A stretch of DNA of 64,000 nt from Trametes villosa (Eukaryota > Basidiomycota > Agaricomycetes > Polyporales > Polyporaceae): NCBI GenBank assembly GCA_002964805.2, contig PUDQ02000067.1, positions 372,001 to 436,000 of the forward strand, written 5' to 3'. Shown here piece by piece: positions 22,469 through 34,807 of the stretch (within the stretch, counting starts at the first letter, position 1; every line of letters begins with the position of its first letter). The notes under the pieces were generated by a model. It did no database searches, had not been told where the DNA came from, and saw nothing but the letters and a program-made list of their open reading frames with translations. A program made the translations under genes and the position numbers.

Positions 22469-25400
22469 CTACTGCACCTTCCTGCCGCTCTCGGCCTGCA
22501 CGCCGCGCGGCTGGCCGGCCATGAGGAGCTCGCCGAGCGCGCAGAGGCCCGCGGACCAGACGAGCAGCAGCGAGCCGATGCAGAAGAAGCTGATCGTCTG
22601 CCCGATCTCGAGCCACGAGCCCGTGTCCGTCACGTTCAGGAAGAAGGTGATCGTCATGACTGTCCGTGTGCGTTAGTATTGATGTTCGTGTTCCAGCATG
22701 TTGTGCAGAGACAGAGTAGGGGAAGAGAGGGAGGGAGAAGGGGTGAGAGAGAAAGGGAGAAGGAGGGGGACGTACTGTCGGTGAGGGTGAGGGCGACGAG
22801 GACGAGGCTGAAGGGCGGGAGGTCGAGCCGTGCGTTGAGGATGGAGAAGGTCGTGGCGAGGATGATGTATGGCGAGATGATCTTGAATATCTGCGGAACG
22901 GTGGCGGGGTGCGCGTCAGCTGCAGTAAGCAGTCAGCGGGAGATGGAGCGGGCATACCAGGAGGGCGGCCATGAGGAACGGGCTGAAGATCGGCACGAGG
23001 CGGTAGACGGGCTCTAGGTAGAAAGAGCTAGAGCTGGGTATTAGTATGATGTACAAAGGGGCCATAGAGAGGGCGTGGTCAGCTCACGAGATGGACGCGA
23101 CGCTGCGAATGCCCATATCAGTACGATGGGACCGATGACTCTGATGTAGGCGCACTCACTTTCCAGTCCCGAAGAACGCGACCTGCACGAAAAACAAGAA
23201 AAACACCGCAATCCGCAAATCGTCCGCATGCGGCCGGTACGTGCCCGCATCTCGCTCCCCCTCAACCTTACCCGCGTCTCCACTTCGCTCCGAATCCTCC
23301 ACCTTCACGCTCTCCACCGCCGCCGGGTCCTTCGCGCGCGTGTACGGGCGCAGCGCGGTCTCGACCTCGACCCAGAGAGTGAGCGTGATCGAGTACGCGA
23401 CGTAGAAGAAGCCCTCCGCGCGGATCGCGAGCCAGATGAAGCACACGCCGAACCCGAGGAAGAAGCTGAGCAGCCGCCCGTGCGGGTTGCTCACCGGCGC
23501 GCGGTACACGAAGGGCGTCACGATCGAGGATACTGCGCGGTAGTCAGATGTGGTGAGTGCTCAATCGAAAGGAGGGAGGTAGGAGATGGGGGGAGGACGT
23601 ACGGAAGGTGAACCAGCCGAGGACGCGGAAGGAGCGCGGGACGGGCGCCTTAGCTTGGAGGTCCCGGACGATGAAGCTAATGAAGAAAATGCTCCAGCCC
23701 ATCTCGAAAAGCTGCCCGGAAACTCTGGTCAGCACCATATCACAACGGCCACTGAGTGTGAATGGGCGGCGACGCACCAGCCAGAAGGTGCCCACCCAGA
23801 AGCGGTTGCGCTCCTTGTAGTCGGCGTAGCGCATCAGGAGCAGCCCTGTCCACCCGAGCACGTACATCGTCAGCCCGCCGAGACATCTGATGGGCACCGT
23901 GCGTCAGTCAGCTGCTTGTGAGTAGAATGTAAGACATAGGCATACATGACGTGGAGGTTCTCTTCCTGGTGCACGTCGAGCAGCGGGAAGACTGCAGTGC
24001 AGAGGCAGGCCGCTGCCCATCCTAGGAGTAGTCGCGGTTGGGTGAAGATGAGCTCCCGGGGCCAGGATAGCAGTGGCCAGAGCACGCCTATAACGGCGAA
24101 CCAGGCGCTCCATATAGACCGATGGGTGTATCCCGCCTGACGCCTGTTAGCATACAGCTTACTCGTAGGGGGCAGGAATGCGGACGTACCACCATGCTCT
24201 GCAGCGCGCCGACCACAAGAGCGCCTCGTATCACATAGCCTAACAGCGAACTGACACGCTCTTGTCGCAGTGTACGGATCAGAGGACCACTTGCACGCGT
24301 GAAGACCTGGTCCCAGAAGAAGCACGGGAATGTGATGTAGACGTAGAACGACCATGGCGAGTGTTGCTTCCTGAACAACGCCCAGAATCCCCCCAGTACT
24401 AGTGATGCAGCGAGGTGGACGAAGAGCCCACTGGATGAGGCCTGGGACGCGCTAGAGGAGGGACGCAGGACCGAGACAGCTCCGTAGGCAATCCAGCCGA
24501 GGTAGGCAGCAATGACGATCCCCCGAATCATGAGGCGATCGTAACTGCGAATTGTAATCCGCTTAGTGAATGGCTCGTACCGAAGATACGAGAGTCCTTA
24601 CGTCTGCAAATACCGTAAACCTTCGAGCGTATGCTTGATGAGCTCCTTAGCACGAAGGCGTGCTTGGTAGTAGTTGCCCTGTTCGATCAGCCGTTCAATC
24701 ACAGCGAGCTCGGCATCCCCGGGGGCCTCTTCTTCCGTAGCAGCAAAGAAAAAGTATGGTCGGTAGAAGAGTGAATGCGTCCTCTTTTCGTCATGCTTGA
24801 TTCTATAGTGCTCCAGTATGGCCTGTACACCGCGTCAACTCAAAGCATCCTATCGGAGAAGCGTCCGGCAGCCTACCTTAGCGTTGACGAGTGCAGCTGC
24901 AGCCTGCGTCTTCTCTCCCTCCCTGGGGAGGAGGTACCCAGGCTTCGTTGGGTCGACATCCGGAAGCACGCCAACAGAGTTCACCGGCAAGTTGACGCCA
25001 ATGAGCGAAGACATGAGCGCCGCGACATCTGCCTGCTCAACATCTCGCCGTACGAGGTGCGTCAGCCCCCACGGCTCCGAGTACTCATCATGCGAAGAAG
25101 GGATGCTGTCAGGGAGCGGCCCACGGACGCCCTTGCCCCACGCAATGAGCGGGGTGCGCGTGTTGTCCGGGTCTGCGGGTGGAGGCTAAGCTGAGGAAAG
25201 GCTTGGAGCGAGAGTAGCGCGGACCTCACCGCCGTCGCCGTGGTTCCCGATCCGGGACATGCCGTGGTCTGCGGTGAAGACGAACGCGGTCTCGTCGTCG
25301 GCGTAGAACTCGCGGAAAAGCTCCTCGGTCTGCTTGACGATGTTGTCTACGACCTGTATGTTGGCCATGTATTCCTGCGTAGCGCTGCTGTCAGCACGGG

Positions 25401-26397
25401 CTCTCCGGAGAGGGAAAAGGGTGGTGCAACCTTTGAATGCGGCCTATAGGAGTGACCGGTGGTGTCCAAACCTAGCAGATGGAGGAAGAAGACGGTCTGA
25501 TCGCCTCTCAAGCGGGCGTCCAGTACGGGGTCGGAAGTGGCGTTGTGGAAGAGGGTGACCAGATGGTCTAGGACCCATAGATCTAGTGCCGTCGCGTCTG
25601 CATGCGGGGGTTAGCATGGATCGTAAGTGCGTGGTTGGTCCCCTACCCTTCGTGAAGTCCTCTTCGTCTTCATCGTAACACCACATTTCAACTTTCCCGG
25701 GAGTTGCCCCGCGCGCGAACATGGGCAGGATGTCCGGAGAGCCGAATGAGAACGTAGAGCTTGACTGGTTGAACACGGAGTCAAAGTCGACCTGCGAGGT
25801 CTGTTCAGCGCAATCCAGCGCGTCATGAGGGACATCGTACTGGATTGGTCTTCCATCCCTATACTCTGTAAAGTCAGCACGCGAACAGAGTGGCGAGCTT
25901 GGAATGTGCGCACCTTAGTCACCGCGGATACGTCCTCGTACATCCCGCCTGTGTCATATCTCGATCCGCGAGTTACCACCGAGCTCTGGGAGAGTGGACG
26001 TACCTATGAGCGCGACGTGTCCAGGCCTACTCTCCGTGGGCACACGCGTATGGGAGATGCCAAATGCGCCTCTGGTCTCAATGATTGACCTAAGATGTGG
26101 CGCGACAATCTCTGGGGAGTCTTGGATCATGGGAAATCCGTTCTTCGCGAGCAGGAGGTCCGCGCGCAGACCATCACCTGGAGAAACGGTCACTCTGGTT
26201 CGTCCATCCCTTGGTCTCGCCATATACACACCTACGATGAGCACTAGCCGTTTTGCTTCTGCACTCTCGAGCGAGTGCTGCCGCATGCCATGGACGACAG
26301 GGCTCGTGAAATAGCAGTCGAAGACCGTTCCGATGTAAACCAGGTGGAAGACGAGGCCGATGAGTAGGAGCCTCCAGACTGAGCTGCTAACAGCCAT
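22469..26397 (-). CDS. MCD4: GPI ethanolamine phosphate transferase 1 (MCD4 / PIG-N)
   Basis: ER membrane enzyme that adds ethanolamine phosphate to the first mannose of GPI anchors. Start ATG at 26397: [20 protein letters not shown] is a signal-anchor, followed by [10 protein letters not shown]. The lumenal alkaline-phosphatase-fold domain shows [10 protein letters not shown], the nucleophile region [22 protein letters not shown], and the metal ligands in [16 protein letters not shown]. After about 500 residues come many hydrophobic segments (for example [39 protein letters not shown]-type loops) over the C-terminal half. The last exon reads [20 protein letters not shown] and ends at TGA 22469. 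The gene is cut by more than a dozen short introns. Motif order and a roughly 3.9-kb span fit the full-length family (about 950 residues). It is divergent from the GH78 gene. Confidence 0.93.
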
Positions 26398-27023
26398 TTT
26401 GATTATTCCGGGTATCTCAGAGGTTCATGTGCGCGTTCCTGGGTATCGTTTGATTGTGTGCAGCAAAGGCGAAGAGGTGGATTGTGGACGAGGGAACTTG
26501 CCAGTGAAGGCGTGAGTGTACCCGCCGCCTTGCCGCGTCGCGTTGCGCGTGGTGGCGCGCGCTGCGGCTTGACTTTTGACCACGACCATCTCCGACGAGT
26601 CCGACATTTCTCAATCGCATCTTTTACCTGGTGCACTGCGCGTGCGGAATTGCCGAAATATGGACACTACACGCGCCTCAATGCCACGAACAGCCTGTGG
26701 AGGGCAGCTGCCTTTGCTCTACCAGTCCCTGAGGCTCGCGCGCCGGGCATCTCTAGTTCCTGAACACTCCTCCGCGGCTTCTGATTCGCGAAAGGACGTC
26801 CACATAGGCATCTCCGGAGATCTGAATCGCTGGGTCACACTTCCTGTTCAGCAGACATGGTTGCGCTGCACAGCGGGCCGCCGGCTTGTTTCTCCATCCC
26901 TCGTGATGCACTGGTCGACTTCGACGGGCGGACGCTAGGTGGACTAGCCTACGCGCGAGGGACGTCATGGAGGCAGTATAAAAGGGCTGGGGCGGCCTCT
27001 GGGGAGGTCCGAGCTTGTCGAAG
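26398..27023. promoter_or_regulatory. Divergent promoter region, MCD4 and GH78 gene
   Basis: About 626 bp between two start codons that face away from each other. A clear TATA box lies on the GH78 side; none is obvious for MCD4. Confidence 0.6.
26977..26984 (+). promoter_or_regulatory. TATA box of the GH78 gene
   Basis: TATAAAAG, 40 bp upstream of the ATG at 27024 and correctly placed for a short 5' UTR. Most housekeeping genes in this window lack such a box, so it hints at inducible expression of the secreted hydrolase. Confidence 0.75.
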
Positions 27024-29332
27024 ATGGTCTTCTGGCTGCTGGTCTGTCTGTCTGCTCTGGTCTCTGTCCGGGCCTCTGCACCCGCAGGGCCTTGGGACGC
27101 TTTCAACTACGCTCCCAAAAGTCGAACAGTATACCCCACTGCGGTCAAAGAAACTCACGGCAAGATTCGCAATGCAAAAGCGCTGGTTTCGAAGGGTTCA
27201 GCCACCTTGTCTGGAAATGGCTCCTGGATAGCTCTCGACTTCGGCGTCGAGGTAAGCTCTACCGTCGACCTATAACCGTTGACACGGCTGAGAATTTGCT
27301 CAGGTTGGCGGACTTGTTTCCCTCAACTTTGGCAAGGTCTCGCCCAGGTCGTCGGTAGCACTGTCCTTCACGGAATCGCCTATGTTCATTAGCCCTCTCA
27401 CATCCGACGACTCGTCGTATCCCTCCGCGAATATGTCTTACGACGGCGTGCTTCACGTCCCTGCACCTCTATCGGCTGGCTTCTGGACGCAACCTGCTGC
27501 AATGCTGAGAGGAGGCTATCGCTACTTGACGATTGTCTCAACCTCTGACGAGCCGGTTACCCTGTCCAACGTCTCTTGCGCCATTTCGTTCGCCCCGCAC
27601 TTCCCGAATTTGCGCGACTACAGCGGATATTTCTTTGCTTCTGATCCAGCGTTCCATGACAAGAATTTCTTGACCAAGGTAGGTTAAACCATCCCCGTCG
27701 CGACCATACGGCTCATTCGGTGTAAGCTGTGGTATGCGGGAGCATATACGGTGCAGACCAACACAGTTCCGCTGAATACTGGGAGACAAGTACCTTTCGT
27801 GAAATCACCAGGTAGGAGTGCCCTGATATGATCATCGCTTTCGAGGCCTCTGACGTTTCTCTAGGTTGGTTCAACAATGCGACTCTCGGAGTTGCTGGCC
27901 CGATCATAGTAGACGGCGCAAAGCGCGACCGAGCAGTTTGGCCAGGTATGTCGAGAACTCTACCCACAGTGGTATATCTCGCTGACTATCTTCCGCAAGG
28001 TGATATGGGCATAGCCGTCCCTACGCAGTTCGTCTCCACCAACGACCTCATTCCCACGCGGAACGCCCTTTCGACGATGTTTGCGGCCATTGATCCCTCC
28101 ACCGGCGCACTGCCGGAGTCCGGTCCGCCTCTCAGCCAGCTCGGGAGCGACACCTACCACGCATGGACGCTCATCGGTACCCACAACTACTACCTCTACT
28201 CGGGGGACACCGACTGGCTGCAAACTGTCTGGGCGAACTACACCAAAGCCGTCGCCTTCCTCGAGGGCAAGGTCGACACCTCCGGGCTGATCGACATCAC
28301 GGGCCTGCGCGACTGGGCGCGCCTCGGCGGCGGCGGCCACAACGCGGAGGGCAACGCGCTGCTGTACCAGGTGCTGGTGACCGCGGCGGACCTCGCGGCG
28401 CACGTGAACGCGACGCCGCTCGCGAACGCGTTGAGCGCGAACGCGACCGCGCTAAAGCGCCGCTTCAACGAGGTGTTCTGGCTGCCGAGCGCGGGGCTGT
28501 ATCGCGACAACGACACGACGACGCTGTGCCCCCAGGACGCGAACTCGATGGCGGTGTTGTTTAACATTACTGAGACGCCGGAGCAGGCGGCGGCGGTGAG
28601 CGAGGGCTTGACGAAGAATTGGAATGAGTTGGGGCCGGTTGCGCCTGAGCTTCCGGACACGATATCGCCGTTCATTAGTGGCCTCGAGGTAAGTCCATGT
28701 GTAGCATACACGGAGGTCAAGTGATTCTGACCATCCACGTATTCGCAGCTGCAAGCGCACTTCGCCACCGGAAATGACGCTCGCGCAATGGACCTGCTCC
28801 GGCGCGAGTGGGGCTATATGCTCTACACCAACCTCAGTGTCCAGTCCACTCTGCTCGAAGGGTTTACTGCGAACGGATCGCTCTCGTATGTTGTTGCCTT
28901 ACCCCTTGCATTGCTCTCTTACTCACATGCCCCCCTCACAGCTACCGTAGCTACCGCGGGTACAACTATGACCCCTCCTACACCAGCCACGCCCACGGTT
29001 GGAGCTCTGGGCCCACCTCCGCGCTGACCTACTACGTCCTCGGCCTCACCGTCACCTCCCCGCAAGGCCGCACCTGGTCCGTCGCGCCGCACACCTCCGG
29101 GCTCGACGCCGCCGAGGGCGGCTTCACGACGCCTCTCGGGTGGTTCGGGGTGAAGTGGTCGCTGAAGAAGCGCGCGTTCTCGCTGAACATCGACGTGCCT
29201 GAGGGAACAACCGGGTCTGTCAAGCTCCCGTTCGCTGGGAAGGCCATAGTGAACGGGAGGGCTGCGAGGGTGGAGGAGGGGGATGCGCTGCAGTTGGGCG
29301 GGGGCAAGCATGTGGTGCTGGTGTCGAAGTAA
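27024..29332 (+). CDS. Secreted alpha-L-rhamnosidase-like glycoside hydrolase (GH78-type)
   Basis: A six-hairpin glycosidase probably acting on plant cell-wall rhamnosides. The first 19 residues MVFWLLVCLSALVSVRASA form a signal peptide. An N-terminal beta domain (GSWIALDFGVEVGGLVSLNF, GYRYLTIV) precedes the catalytic helical domain. There, DGAKRDRAVWPGDMGIAVPT, DTYHAWTLIGTHNYYLYSGD, ITGLRDWARLGGGGHNAEGN and DTISPFISGLELQAHFATGN follow in the order expected for the (alpha/alpha)6 barrel. HGWSSGPTSALTYYVLGL marks the final helix pair before a beta C-terminal domain ending VVLVSK at TAA 29332. Introns include 27253-27302, 27679-27727 and 28690-28748; each restores frame. Many NxS/T sites fit a secreted protein. 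The exact substrate is inferred from family resemblance. Confidence 0.8.
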
Positions 29333-30384
29333 CCGCGGACCTGTCGCAGAGTAGCAGGTAATTCATTCCCTGTGGTCGTATCACCCGGACATCAAGGCTA
29401 CAGTTCGTTGGAGGCGGGCTTCTTGAACCTTGCGCCCGCGGCGGGGGGCAGGCACATGCCTTTTCTCCTCGGCTGGCACACGTGGTGGGATTGAACGGCG
29501 CCACCACTTCGTATCTCTCATGGTACCTATTCACTCCCGAGCTGCAGCCAGTTATCACGGAATCTACGCCTCCGGTTCAACGTTAGATGCCAGTGCGTAC
29601 ATCTCAACCGCGGTAGCATCTCCCCTGCTGAACAGACCTCCGCTCAAAGTCCCCGCCACTTGTTTGCAGATCTACAACGTTTATCTGCGCTTATTTGGTT
29701 CAGACAAGCATCATGCCCGCAGAGAACATGGTCGACAACCCCCTCGGGGGTCGGATGATCCTGCCCGCGTCGTAGGTGGACTGCGTACCGCCACCAGCTT
29801 CTTGCCGATCGTAAGCTCGTCGTAGGAGCGGTGAGAACAATGGGCGATCCCCTGACATCGTCTAAGCGGCGAAGTAAGTAAGTTCATCACGGACCCGCGC
29901 TCGGCGAACCACCGATGACGGTCCTTCCTAGCCACAGTGCTGCGAAATATGATGATCACGTTCAAGTAGCGGTGCGTGTTCCTTGACCGTGACTACATTC
30001 TCTATTAAGCTCATTGACGCAGAGCGGTGGTGTCTCGACTCCGCCGCGGCATAGGAACGCGGATCCGCGATCATCTCAGCGCGCTGAGGGAAGAGCTCCG
30101 CGCGAGCCGCCGGCTAGGCTCCTCGACGTGAATGGCATCCATGTGGACCCGCTACTGTCCGCCAGGTACTCGCATGCGTGCCTCTCCTCAGTAGGGCGCT
30201 GTGCTGAAAACGTGGCTCGAGGACGGCACGCGGCACAAACTCAATACATTGAGCGTACGCTCTGGCGACTAAAGTTGCAGCGGTTAAAAGGACCAGTTGG
30301 AGGCCATGCTCCGCCGCCTCGTTATCGTTGCTCGCTCCGTCCTCGGTGTCATACACGGCCCACCCGAGGCTCGCAACCTTTCAG
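29333..30384. other. Intergenic region, no gene seen
   Basis: Short overlapping frames only. It should contain the 3' end of the GH78 transcript and the promoter of DUF6533 copy B. Confidence 0.6.
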
Positions 30385-32152
30385 TATGTCTTCTTCATCC
30401 TCAAACTCCGATGTTGCTGCAGAATATATCGCTATCTATGAACAAGTGTAAGCTGCTGTGGCTATCAATGTCCGAGGATCCCCGCTAACGACGCGCCCCA
30501 CCAGTGCATTGTCGACTTACTGCACGATTGCAGTTGTGGGTACGTTACCCGCGCTACTGCTCTCTCGCCTCAAGTCCTGTACGCGAGAGTATACTCATGA
30601 GTGAACCTGACAGTGCTGCTCTTATACGACATCTCGCTCACCCTCAGCCGGGAGTACGAATTCGTTTGGCAGTCGCCAAAGCGTCTCTCGCGAATGCTTT
30701 ACGCGTTCAACAGGTACATGCCCTTGTTGTACTTCCTTCTGAACTTGGGGACAATACCGCCGATGTCCGACGCTGTGAGTAGATTTCCACAACTCTCTGC
30801 TCGCACACTCAGCTGATCTGCGCTTCCTCAGAGGTACAGCGTCTCATGGTTCACACTCCGAGTGACATGTTGACTTTATTTCTGCTGTAAGCTGCACCGC
30901 GCTCGTCTGGTTCTCCTTCTCCATCCAAATCCTGAGTATGCTCGGACCTGCTGGTGAGTACGCTCATCAGTGCAACGAGCCCAACCTACCACTCACACTT
31001 CGACCAGCCTTCACCACTTTACGGATATATGCGCTCTCTCGAATGAACAAAATCTTGGGCGGGATCGCACTAGTGCTCAGCCTCACTCCTTTCTTCATCA
31101 ACGCGGTGAGCTCTGTGGGCAAACTCTGCTTTGGCTTTCGCTGATGGACAGAGTCGCAGAGCACTGCATATCAAACACCGCCTGTGAATCTCCCCGCGCC
31201 TGTGAACTGTTCCTCAGCCAGCACGGACAGTGCAACGCTGTTTATGGGGTATGTGGATGCCGTCTCTGTGTCGTCCGCAGTGCGGCTGACAGGGCCCGGT
31301 GTTCGACTCTTTGTCAACAGATGTGAGCATCGCGTTTCCTGGCAATTATACAGCTACTCACCTCATGAATCAGTGGTCATCGCTTCAAGGAGCTGTCTAA
31401 TCCTCGTAGACTCGTTGGCCGTTGTAGTCACTTGGCGTCAAACGCGCGCAGCGGCGAAGCAACCGATGACGGGTACGCTGCGCCGACCTTCCCTCGAACA
31501 GGTTATGTGGCAAAATGGTGGGTTCAATACGGTCCGAATATACGCGTACCTAATTCGCTGATCTCCAACGCTTTGTATACGTACGCACAGGGAACGTATA
31601 CTTCTGGTACGTCTTCACCACCTGGGGTTTGTATATCTAATGCTGATCCTGTTCTAATAGCACGTTGGTGTCTCTGAACCTCATTGATATGGTGTTCGTG
31701 ATATTATCGGTATGTACTTGAACGCATATAGCCGTGCTGTCATGGATTGACCGTCCACTCAAGGTCACCGTACTCCTTGGCGGCGGGTCCTTCATGCTAG
31801 TGTTCATCGACCCGTACGACAATTCCTGGTGCTACACCCGTGATCCTTGCTAATGTTCTATTTCTGTAGAATCTCCTCCATCCTAAACAGCCGCTTCCTC
31901 CTTGACCTTCAAGAGGCGAACGCTAGGTTGGAAGGGGGCGCCTCGTCCATGTCCTCCTTCTCCCTGAATATCGACGGCGGCGGCCCGACGGCGGTATCCT
32001 GCGAGATCCCGCAATTCGTGGGCTCTTTGGAGTCCCCGACCGACTCGTCCCTCAGCGATGGCCTTGCCACGCTCGAATCCGTACCATCCTCGCGGCATGT
32101 CGCCCATGATGGGTCAAGGCGGGGAAGCACGTCTGGAGCTAGTTTGGTATGA
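30385..32152 (+). CDS. DUF6533 multi-pass membrane protein (copy B)
   Basis: Paralogue of copy A. Start ATG at 30385 (MSSSSSNSDVAAEYIAIYEQ); exon 1 ends at 30448. Splicing gives VALSTYCTIAVV, then LLLYDISLTLSREYEFVWQS, then MLYAFNRYMPLLYFLLNLGT and IPPMSDA. Later exons carry FTTLRIYALSRMNKILGGIA, PVNLPAPVNCSSASTDSATL, LILVDSLAVVVTWRQTRAAA and PSLEQVMWQNG. The last exon is RISSILNSRFLLDLQEANAR followed by a Ser/Gly-rich tail ending at TGA 32152. Membrane segments are visible in each exon. Function unknown; the family is expanded in agaricomycetes. Some middle exon boundaries (31640-31860) are uncertain. Confidence 0.78.
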
Positions 32153-32842
32153 CAATCCCATCTCGGACGCTCGTGTACTTCTGTTTGACTATACTCAAAA
32201 AATCCTGATTTGCATGACGTTGCCCTCAAAACACATTCACTGACCGTGAAATCGTCAACTACAAAGCATCCACTCGAGGTCTCATCCGAGGAAAATCGTG
32301 TACTCTACAACTGATCTGACGGACGGAACTCAACGCCGGCGCCCACACGCACAGCATCGCTTGAGTGCACAGGCACGCCGCATTTCATACGCACTGTCAG
32401 GCCCCGATGACACATTTGGAAATTCCGTCAGGTATGTCGCCATATTAGAGTGTCGCCAGCCGTCCTGCAGGTACTGAGACCGTACATCAGACAAATGTAC
32501 TCAGCCTATGCGGTACTTGGTGTGTGCAACCTGAGTATCTTCCGACCGGGAATTGGTGATCGTGAACGCCGTCCCTGTCTGCTGTAGGGAGTGTAGTGAG
32601 CGTTCCGGTTTGTGAGCTATCTGGCTTCCCCGGATCCGCGATGTACTGATCTTCGTCTTGAGATCCTCCCATTGCACGCTGATGAGTCTTGTTGTCTGAC
32701 CCACAGTACATGATGCCGTGCCCGTCATCCTAACGAAGGCACGGTCAATATATAACGAGCTGTATCCCAACCACACGCCGCTCCTTTCGCTCGTACCGCC
32801 ATCTCCTGCCGCAGCCCTTGCGAGTACACACTCATAAGGCAC
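32153..32842. other. Intergenic region between two DUF6533 genes
   Basis: No coding signal recognised. A 5' exon of copy C could lie at its right end. Confidence 0.5.
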
Positions 32843-34528
32843 ATGCCACTCGGGCCCGCGGATCTAGCTGGTCTTACCCAGGATGACTTGATAGTCTTCT
32901 TTGAGGGCATCTGGTGCGCCTCATGCTGCTTCGTGCATATCCGCAATGTGGCTCATCGTAGCCTTCCCAGGGTCCCGCAGATTGACTACCTGATCATTGC
33001 GTGCATAGGTAAGTCCCGTTCGCGCAGAGGCTTCCACCCCGGCTGAAGCGTACGTTTGTCAGCGCTAGCGGCCTACGACCATCTCTTGACGATTTCAGAC
33101 GAACGCTGTGTAATCTGGAAGAGGACTTTCACACTACCCGCAATCCTCTTCTTAGTCAATCGGTACGGCCTCATTGTCGCCCTCGTGGGCAGCTCCTCGC
33201 TACCAACGTAATGTGGAAGGATGATCGAGTAAGTCTGCAGTCCCCTCGGAGTCAGTGCGTCTCTGACAGACACTATTTGCCAGAGGTCATTGGCTTCACG
33301 TCCATCAAGAAGACGATTCGTCGCTCATGCAGCATCTGTGTAGCTGTGAGATCTGGTCAAGATTCTACATCGTCTCCGGTGTTGTACTGTACGCGTGCGT
33401 CGCAGGTACGTGACCCATCCCGCCCATGGCGTGGTGTATACTGACCTCGAAACCGTCTAGCGTTCTCCGCGTTGCGCGTGCATGCCATCAACTACCGCTA
33501 ATGGGCGTGGTCAATCACCGTCTTCCTCCTCGGTTTCGTTGCCATCCCAGGAAATCTGGTGCGTCCTTCACCTCTCGGACGCGTTTGCTCTTGGACTAAG
33601 CAGTACACCTTGGCAGGCCACTTTGGCGCGTCCGTCCATCAGCATATACCCCCTCGCACCAGGGTGCTACGTGCCTGTGGACGTCACCGGCTCTCAAGGA
33701 GACTCCATGGTCCTTGCCAGGTAGGCGAGTCGCGCCAGTGGAACACGCTTTATTTTACTGATGATATGTGTAGATGTACGTAGTACGATCAGCCATTCCC
33801 ATTGGTATGACCCATGACGGGGCCGCACGCAGACGCTCTCGCCTCGCGGGCCTGCCTCATCGCGATGGACGTCATCGTCCTCGGGATAACGTGGTACAGA
33901 ACGTTCGACGTCTTCGTCGCCGCAAGACGAGCAGGTATCAACAGCTCGTTGGTGTCTGTGATGCTGCGAGATGGTGAGTGCCTCCGACGTTATCTCCTCA
34001 TGAACTATCTCGAGCAGTGATGTAGGTTCAACGTACTTCACGTAAGTCTCTCGATACCACCACTGGACAGGCTCCCTGACTGGGATGCGGTCGATTGAAG
34101 CCTCGCTCTGATTCTCAACATCGCCGATTTCGTCACTCTGAAGACGGTAAGCTTGACCGTGGTCACACCAGCGTGGCCGCTAACTCATGCATCTTGTCTC
34201 GTAGGGGTTGAATTCCATCGTCTGGCTGATCGTTGTGTACGTCCCACACTGCGACTGTGAGACGGGGAGAGGCTCGTCGCTAAACGTAGGGCGCAGGATC
34301 AACTCGGTCACCATGTCACGCTTCATTCTCCATCTCCGCGTCGCCGATATGTCGCACGGAGACCTCGGGGGCAACGACTTGGACGACACCTTGGCATTCC
34401 GGACGCAGCGGCTGAACGTGGACGGTGCTGGGACGCTGGATGACATGGGCGGCTCGATTGCTCTCGAGCGCATGGAGTTCGCCAGTCCGGACGGAGGTAG
34501 CGTGAACGAGGAAGTACTGCACGCATGA
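32843..34528 (+). CDS. DUF6533 multi-pass membrane protein (copy C, diverged)
   Basis: Third member of the family, clearly more distant. The frame from ATG 32843 reads MPLGPADLAGLTQDDLIVFF. Then VPQIDYLIIACI joins through an intron at 33008/33009-33061 to ALAAYDHLLTISDERCVIWK RTFTLPAILFLVNRYGLIVA, an excellent DUF6533 signature. A middle exon gives ALASRACLIAMDVIVLGITW YRTFDVF. The last exon has SGLNSIVWLIVVYV and MSRFILHLRV, followed by a Gly/Asp-rich tail ending at TGA 34528. These blocks are in the family order. The start and several middle exons (33230-33810) are not resolved. Confidence 0.68.
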
Positions 34529-34807
34529 TCCACTGAAGTTCGCAGCTGTAAACAACAATCTACTGTAGTGAATGTCATTATTAGGACACTAGCTGAATAC
34601 ACGTCTCCAGACGCTTACCTGAGATACAAGCGTTCCTTCGCTCCAAGCATCGCGCCTCTGCGCATCGCGTGAAGCCCCACTTTGTCAATTTCTCTATGAT
34701 GGCGGAGCAACGAACGCGAACATGATGCGACAAACAAAATCCAGTTTAATCCTAACATCGTTCCAATCCAACAGTATATAATACAAGAGGGTATGTGAGT
34801 AGTTTAT

